Origin: WFZT01 sp964398355
GTDB lineage: Bacteria; Hydrothermota; Hydrothermia; B15-G9; WFZT01
Assembly: GCA_964398355.1 (NCBI GenBank)
Contig: CAYNMM010000047.1
Coordinates: 1 to 64,000, forward strand
DNA: 64,000 nt
Reading direction: 5' to 3'
Positions 60,277 through 64,000 of the stretch are shown piece after piece; position 1 is the first letter of the stretch; each line of letters begins with the position of its first letter. Position numbers and translations under genes: made by a program. The notes under the pieces were generated by a model, which was given only the letters and a program-made list of their open reading frames with translations, was not told the origin of the DNA and searched no databases.

Positions 60277-61218
60277 TTGGATCCACTAAGAGTTAGAGAT
60301 TTAATAGAAAAAGACTTCTTAAAATTAGACTTAATTACAGGAAGTAGTGAGAGGATAATTTTTACAACCGAGATCTATATTCCGGGATTGTTCCTCTCAG
60401 GAAAAGTTGATGATATTCCTGACGATGTAATCCTTCTTTTCACCCCCATTGAATGTAAATTTATCGAACAGATGAAATCTCATACTAAATTGTTGAACAG
60501 ATTGAAGGATAAACAGATCCCTGTTTTCATCTTCTCTGACGGTTGTATTCCCCCGGATAGATTCAAGAAAGTAGCAGATGATCTTGGTATACCGATCCTG
60601 AGTACACCACATAACTCTACACGCATAACTTTGCTTCTCGGTGACTATCTTAGATTTATACTTGCCAGGCGCCAGAAAATTCACGGGACACTTGTAGATG
60701 TTTACGGAGTTGGCATACTTTTTAAAGGAGAGAGTGGTGTTGGAAAGTCAGAGTGTGCACTGGATCTCGTGAGAAAAGGACACAGACTCGTGGGAGACGA
60801 TTTTATAGAAATAATAGCTTATCCAGAGGGGAAAATACTTGGTAGGTCAGGGGCACCTTCACCTGAGCTGAGATTTTTGATGGAATTGAGAGGGGTGGGA
60901 TTTATTGATGTTCTGAAATCTTTTGGTGTTGCCTCTGTTGAGGAGACAAAATTTGTAGATATGGTCGTAGAATTGAAAAGTGTGGAGGATAATCCTTTTG
61001 ATAGATTGGGATTTGAATTTGAAAAAACACAACTTCTTGGGGTGGAACTACCTTACGTTAGATTGCCAGTTATTCCGGGTAAAAATATTTCCACAGTTGT
61101 GGAGTCACTTGCACTCAAGTATCTCATTAGAAAAATGGGTAAACATCCTGAAAAATTGATAGAAGAGATTTTTATCGATAGATTGAAGGAAAAAGATGAT
61201 AAAGAAACTACCGGATGA
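60277..61218 (+). CDS. hprK: HPr kinase/phosphorylase
   Basis: A 313-residue bifunctional kinase/phosphorylase acting on Ser46 of HPr. The N-terminal domain (1-125) precedes the catalytic part with His136 in QKIHGTLVDVYGVGILFKG, Walker A GESGVGKS at 151-158, and DDFIEI; ELRGVGFIDVLKSFG is the HprK-specific loop. TTG start at 60277 directly after the hpf stop. No ptsH or other PTS gene lies in the window. The 3' end overlaps mutL by 23 nt. Confidence 0.95.
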   Translation: MDPLRVRDLIEKDFLKLDLITGSSERIIFTTEIYIPGLFLSGKVDDIPDDVILLFTPIECKFIEQMKSHTKLLNRLKDKQIPVFIFSDGCIPPDRFKKVADDLGIPILSTPHNSTRITLLLGDYLRFILARRQKIHGTLVDVYGVGILFKGESGVGKSECALDLVRKGHRLVGDDFIEIIAYPEGKILGRSGAPSPELRFLMELRGVGFIDVLKSFGVASVEETKFVDMVVELKSVEDNPFDRLGFEFEKTQLLGVELPYVRLPVIPGKNISTVVESLALKYLIRKMGKHPEKLIEEIFIDRLKEKDDKETTG

Positions 61219-62884
61219 GGTCATAAGAAAAATTGCAGCGGGTGAAGTTATTGAAAGCCCGGCCTCGGTTGTAAGAGAACTTGTTGAAAATGCCATTGAT
61301 GCTGGTGCTAAAAATATACGTATTATCGCTGAAGAGAGTGGGAAAAGGTTGATTCTTGTGGAAGATGATGGGGTAGGGATGTCCAGGGAGGAAATCTTAC
61401 TCGCTGTAGAACGGTTCACAACCAGTAAGATAAGTTCAGAGGAGGACCTTGAGGCCATTTCTACCCTTGGCTTTAGAGGAGAAGCCCTCCATTCAATCGC
61501 AACAGTCTCAAAACTTATCATCAGATCGGGAACAGAAGAAGAGAGTGAAAATAGCTGGGAAGTCACCTTTAATCAAGCTACACCTGAGAGTATAAAACCT
61601 GCACCTTATAGAAAAGGGACAACAGTGATTGTCAGGGATCTTTTTTATAATTTTCCGGTTAGAAGAAAATTCTTGAGTGGAGACTTGTACGAGGGCAGAA
61701 GAATAATCGAGGTTGTGACGACTTACGCTCTCTGGAATTACAGTATTGGATTTGAATTGATAATCAACGGAAATGAGGTGTACAACCTTCGGCCAGTGGC
61801 ATCTTACAATGAGCGTATCAAGGACATTTATGGAGAAGATTTTATCGAAGAAACTTTAGAGATCAAAAGTAAGTTCGGTGAATCACTTGAAATAACCGGT
61901 AGAATAACGAGACCGGAAAAAATGAAGGTTAGACCTGTCATTCAGCTCATACTTGTTAATGGAAGAAGTGTAAAGAGTGACCAGATTAGAGCAGCTATTT
62001 ATAAAGCTTTAATGGAAGTAAAAAATTATCCAGAATACATAATTTTTGTCAAAGTGGATCCTCGCCTGATAGATTTCAATATTCATCCCCAGAAAAAAGA
62101 TGTTAGATTCTCAAAATCACTCAGGATATTTGAGAGATTCTATAGGAGTATTAGAGAAGTTCTTGAGACAACGAAATCATCGTATCTCCCGGTCCATTCT
62201 ACCTCCCAGACCATTTTAAAACTTACTCAGGAAAGAGTTCCAGTTTCCAATGAAGAGACAAGAAATGCGAGACAACTTGAGCTTGGAGAAATGAATATAC
62301 AGACTCAACCAGAGGAGAGTGAGGAAGAAGGAATAATCCCGGTCGCTGTATGGCAGGCTCACAATAGCTACATAATTGCTGAGGTAAAAACGGGAATAAT
62401 AATAATTGATCAACATGCTGCGCACGAAAGGGTGATTTATGAGCAGTTGTTGAGCAGAAAAGTGGGAACCCAGAATTTGCTGTTCCCTGTAACTGTTCAT
62501 CTCACACCACAGGAGATGCAAATTTTTAATGAGTACAAAGAGATTCTCGAGAATTTTGGCTTCAAAATAAGAAAATTTTCACAGACAACCGTGGTCATAG
62601 AAGGAATTCCAAACATATTTTCTGCTATAACCAAGGATGAGTTTAAAGAGATTCTTGGAGAACTGGAAACAAGAAAATCACTTCCTGACCGTTTTCAGTA
62701 TTCTGTAAAGACCATTGCCTGTAAAGCTGCAATTAAAGCTGGTGAGCCACTGACCAATGAGGAAATGCTCTCTTTGATAAATCAGCTTTTTCATTGTAAA
62801 AATCCGTATTTTTGCCCTCATGGACGTCCCACCATCATTAAGATCGGCCTCGACGAACTCGAAAGAAAATTTGGCAGACACTGA
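61196..62884 (+). CDS. mutL: DNA mismatch repair protein MutL with endonuclease motif
   Basis: A 562-residue MutL. The N-terminal GHKL ATPase has IAAGEVIESPASVVRELVEN followed by AIDAGA, DDGVGM, and TLGFRGEALHSIATV. The C-terminal domain contains DQHAAHERVIYE from Asp405, fitting the DQHA-x2-E-x4-E nicking-endonuclease motif, plus ACKAAIKAGE and CPHGRPT zinc-site motifs. So this is the endonuclease type used by bacteria without MutH. mutS is not in the window. Start ATG lies inside hprK. Confidence 0.96.
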   Translation: MIKKLPDEVIRKIAAGEVIESPASVVRELVENAIDAGAKNIRIIAEESGKRLILVEDDGVGMSREEILLAVERFTTSKISSEEDLEAISTLGFRGEALHSIATVSKLIIRSGTEEESENSWEVTFNQATPESIKPAPYRKGTTVIVRDLFYNFPVRRKFLSGDLYEGRRIIEVVTTYALWNYSIGFELIINGNEVYNLRPVASYNERIKDIYGEDFIEETLEIKSKFGESLEITGRITRPEKMKVRPVIQLILVNGRSVKSDQIRAAIYKALMEVKNYPEYIIFVKVDPRLIDFNIHPQKKDVRFSKSLRIFERFYRSIREVLETTKSSYLPVHSTSQTILKLTQERVPVSNEETRNARQLELGEMNIQTQPEESEEEGIIPVAVWQAHNSYIIAEVKTGIIIIDQHAAHERVIYEQLLSRKVGTQNLLFPVTVHLTPQEMQIFNEYKEILENFGFKIRKFSQTTVVIEGIPNIFSAITKDEFKEILGELETRKSLPDRFQYSVKTIACKAAIKAGEPLTNEEMLSLINQLFHCKNPYFCPHGRPTIIKIGLDELERKFGRH

Positions 62885-62979
62885 TAAATTTCTGTAATTT
62901 TGAATTAATAAAAAGTACTATTATTTGCAATTTCTGAATTGTTCGTTTATACTCACCACTTAAAATCAGGAGGTAAAGT

Positions 62980-63792
62980 ATGGCTGATAAGTTGCAGTTG
63001 CTGACAGGCCTGATTATAAGTTATGGCCTCAAAATTCTCGGTGCCATTGTAATTTTTATAATTGGAAAATGGTTATCGAAGAAGCTTGCAAAAATTAGCG
63101 ATAATATTCTAAAGAAAAGCAAAGTAGACGAAACCCTCAGCATATTTCTAAGTAAGGTAATCTATACTCTTCTCCTTATTCTTGTCATCATAGTGGCTCT
63201 CGGGACACTTGGATTTCAGACAACTTCGTTTGTAGCTGTTCTTGGTGCTGCAACTCTGGCTATCGGTCTTGCTTTACAGAGTAATCTTTCGAATTTTGGT
63301 GCAGGGGTGATGATCCTGCTCCTGAGACCATTCAAAATAGGTGATGCTGTAGAAGCCGGAGGAGCCACTGGAATTGTGGAAGATATTGGAATTTTTAACG
63401 TAAAAATAAAGACGTTTGATAATCGTGTCATTATAGTCCCCAATTCCAATATTATTGGTTCCAATATCACTAATTACTCAGAAAAAGAGATTAGAAGAGT
63501 GGATCTTGTGATAGGCGTGGGTTATGAGGATGATCTGAGGAAAGTTAAGGAGGAGCTCTGGAACATTTTAAAAGAGGATGAAAGGATACTTGAAGATCCT
63601 GCTCCTACGGTTGCGGTGTCTGAACTCGCTGACAGTAGTGTGAATTTCGTTGTAAGGCCGTGGGTTAAGGTGGAAGACTACTGGGGGGTGTACTTTGATC
63701 TTCTCGAGAAGATAAAGACAAGATTTGACGAAAAGGGTATTTCTATTCCGTATCCGCAGATGGATGTTCACCTCAAAAAGGCTGAGTCCTGA
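62980..63792 (+). CDS. Small-conductance mechanosensitive channel (MscS family)
   Basis: A 270-residue channel. Three N-terminal helices are visible; the pore helix TM3 reads VAVLGAATLAIGLALQSNLS followed by NFGAGVMILLLRPFKIGDAV, the classic MscS Gly/Ala packing motif. The beta domain (GIVEDIGIFNVKIKTFDNRV followed by IIVPNSNIIGSNI) and the alpha/beta tail ending SIPYPQMDVHL follow. It opens under osmotic down-shock. AGGAGG lies before the ATG at 62980. Confidence 0.95.
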   Translation: MADKLQLLTGLIISYGLKILGAIVIFIIGKWLSKKLAKISDNILKKSKVDETLSIFLSKVIYTLLLILVIIVALGTLGFQTTSFVAVLGAATLAIGLALQSNLSNFGAGVMILLLRPFKIGDAVEAGGATGIVEDIGIFNVKIKTFDNRVIIVPNSNIIGSNITNYSEKEIRRVDLVIGVGYEDDLRKVKEELWNILKEDERILEDPAPTVAVSELADSSVNFVVRPWVKVEDYWGVYFDLLEKIKTRFDEKGISIPYPQMDVHLKKAES

Positions 63793-63831
63793 TGTAAGAG
63801 GTGAGAGAGAGCATTGTTTGAAGAATTGATT

Positions 63832-63872
63832 AAAAGATGTGGCGGGGGGCATAGCCCCCCGCCACATCTTTT
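63832..63872 (+). terminator. Perfect 19-bp GC-rich hairpin after the MscS gene
   Basis: Arms 63832-63850 and 63854-63872 are exact reverse complements with a 3-nt ATA loop, six G in the first arm and six C in the second. The 3' arm ends in TTTT, the only one of the five with a short T-run, so it is closest to a true intrinsic terminator. It starts 40 nt after the MscS stop. Confidence 0.85.
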
Positions 63873-63948
63873 CCCACTATCCTCGATGACATTTGATCTC
63901 TCTCCGTATAAATTTGACCATAACGGGTTAAATAGTTAAAATGGATTA

Positions 63949-63998
63949 TTGACATGTTCCGTCAAAAAATTTTATCATTCCCATAAAATTTCGGGAGG
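63949..63998 (+). promoter_or_regulatory. Promoter and Shine-Dalgarno of a gene beyond the right edge
   Basis: TTGACA at 63949-63954, 18 nt, and TATCAT at 63973-63978. GGGAGG follows at 63993-63998, two bases before the window ends. A plus-strand gene must start just outside. Confidence 0.55.
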
Positions 63999-64000
63999 TT

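Noticed and set aside
1..64000. CRISPR arrays, tRNA and rRNA genes, toxin-antitoxin or defence islands
   Set aside because: No regularly spaced repeats were seen, the only T-arm GGTTCGATTCC is in the tmRNA, and no rRNA-like stretch or defence gene was found.

Overview
The window is dense bacterial chromosome with moderate, AT-leaning base composition. It reads as a diderm (heptose epimerase HldD, PorV/PorQ-like outer-membrane protein, MltD, several lipoproteins) related to the Fibrobacteres-Chlorobi-Bacteroidetes sphere. The markers for that are two GWxTD-domain proteins, a Bacteroidetes-type GlmU-like nucleotidyltransferase, a C-terminal T9SS-like tail, a Tricorn-type S41 protease and an NTF2-like lipoprotein. 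The combination resembles candidate division WOR-3 and related uncultured thermophilic lineages. That placement is inference; there is no rRNA gene in the window to test it.

Layout. 1-438: the cut-off start of an IS transposase on the minus strand. 439-3880: LEA14-like lipoprotein, plsY, acyl-CoA dehydrogenase and a FemAB/GNAT-like protein. 3991-4526: a decayed SecB-like gene. 4537-8557 (minus): rsmG-parA-parB-porV-like-accA, a tightly overlapping operon with a perfect parS site inside rsmG. 8595-14287: hutU, an amino-sugar pair (nagB and GlmU-like), a small membrane protein and an 8-oxoguanine-deaminase-like amidohydrolase. 14513-19066 (minus): htpX, two GWxTD proteins, yraN, a YtxH-like protein and an alpha/beta hydrolase. 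19172-26105: isocitrate-dehydrogenase family enzyme, MFS transporter, DUF1844, purH, lipoprotein, MIP18-like protein and murJ. 26211-28785 (minus): dnaN and dnaA, with a candidate oriC upstream of dnaA. 29135-33759: M50 protease, a stand-alone ETF-alpha N-terminal domain, panB, an adenosine-specific-kinase family protein and mltD. 33842-38244: a complete branched-chain amino acid type ABC transporter. 38367-43005 (minus): uvrC and a Tricorn/S41 protease. 43054-53150: aminotransferase, Rrf2 regulator, hldD, rtcA, a glyA-tenA-FAD oxidase-unknown operon, a glycosyltransferase and a BNR-repeat secreted protein. 53228-56062 (minus): uvrA. 56423-56787: tmRNA. 56848-63792: stomatin-like SPFH protein, yifB, a VanZ-PgpA fusion, hpf, hprK, mutL and mscS.

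The core is replication and segregation: dnaA/dnaN at about 26-29 kb is bracketed by two parS-like sites at about 8.0 and 44.8 kb, so the window probably contains the chromosomal origin region. Around it are DNA repair (uvrA, uvrC, mutL), envelope biogenesis and stress genes.

Two expression features run through the window. Five exceptionally long, perfect, GC-rich hairpins lie just after gene ends, always with the G-rich arm first and mostly without a T-tract. A set of operon-first genes lacks a Shine-Dalgarno sequence and instead has a -10 box 6-9 nt before the start codon, which suggests leaderless mRNAs alongside the many genes that have strong GGAGG sites.

No CRISPR array, tRNA, rRNA or defence island was found. 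The most distinctive items are the paired parS/oriC layout, the hairpin family, the leaderless promoters, the VanZ-PgpA fusion, the orphan ETF-alpha domain and the glyA-tenA-oxidase-unknown operon.
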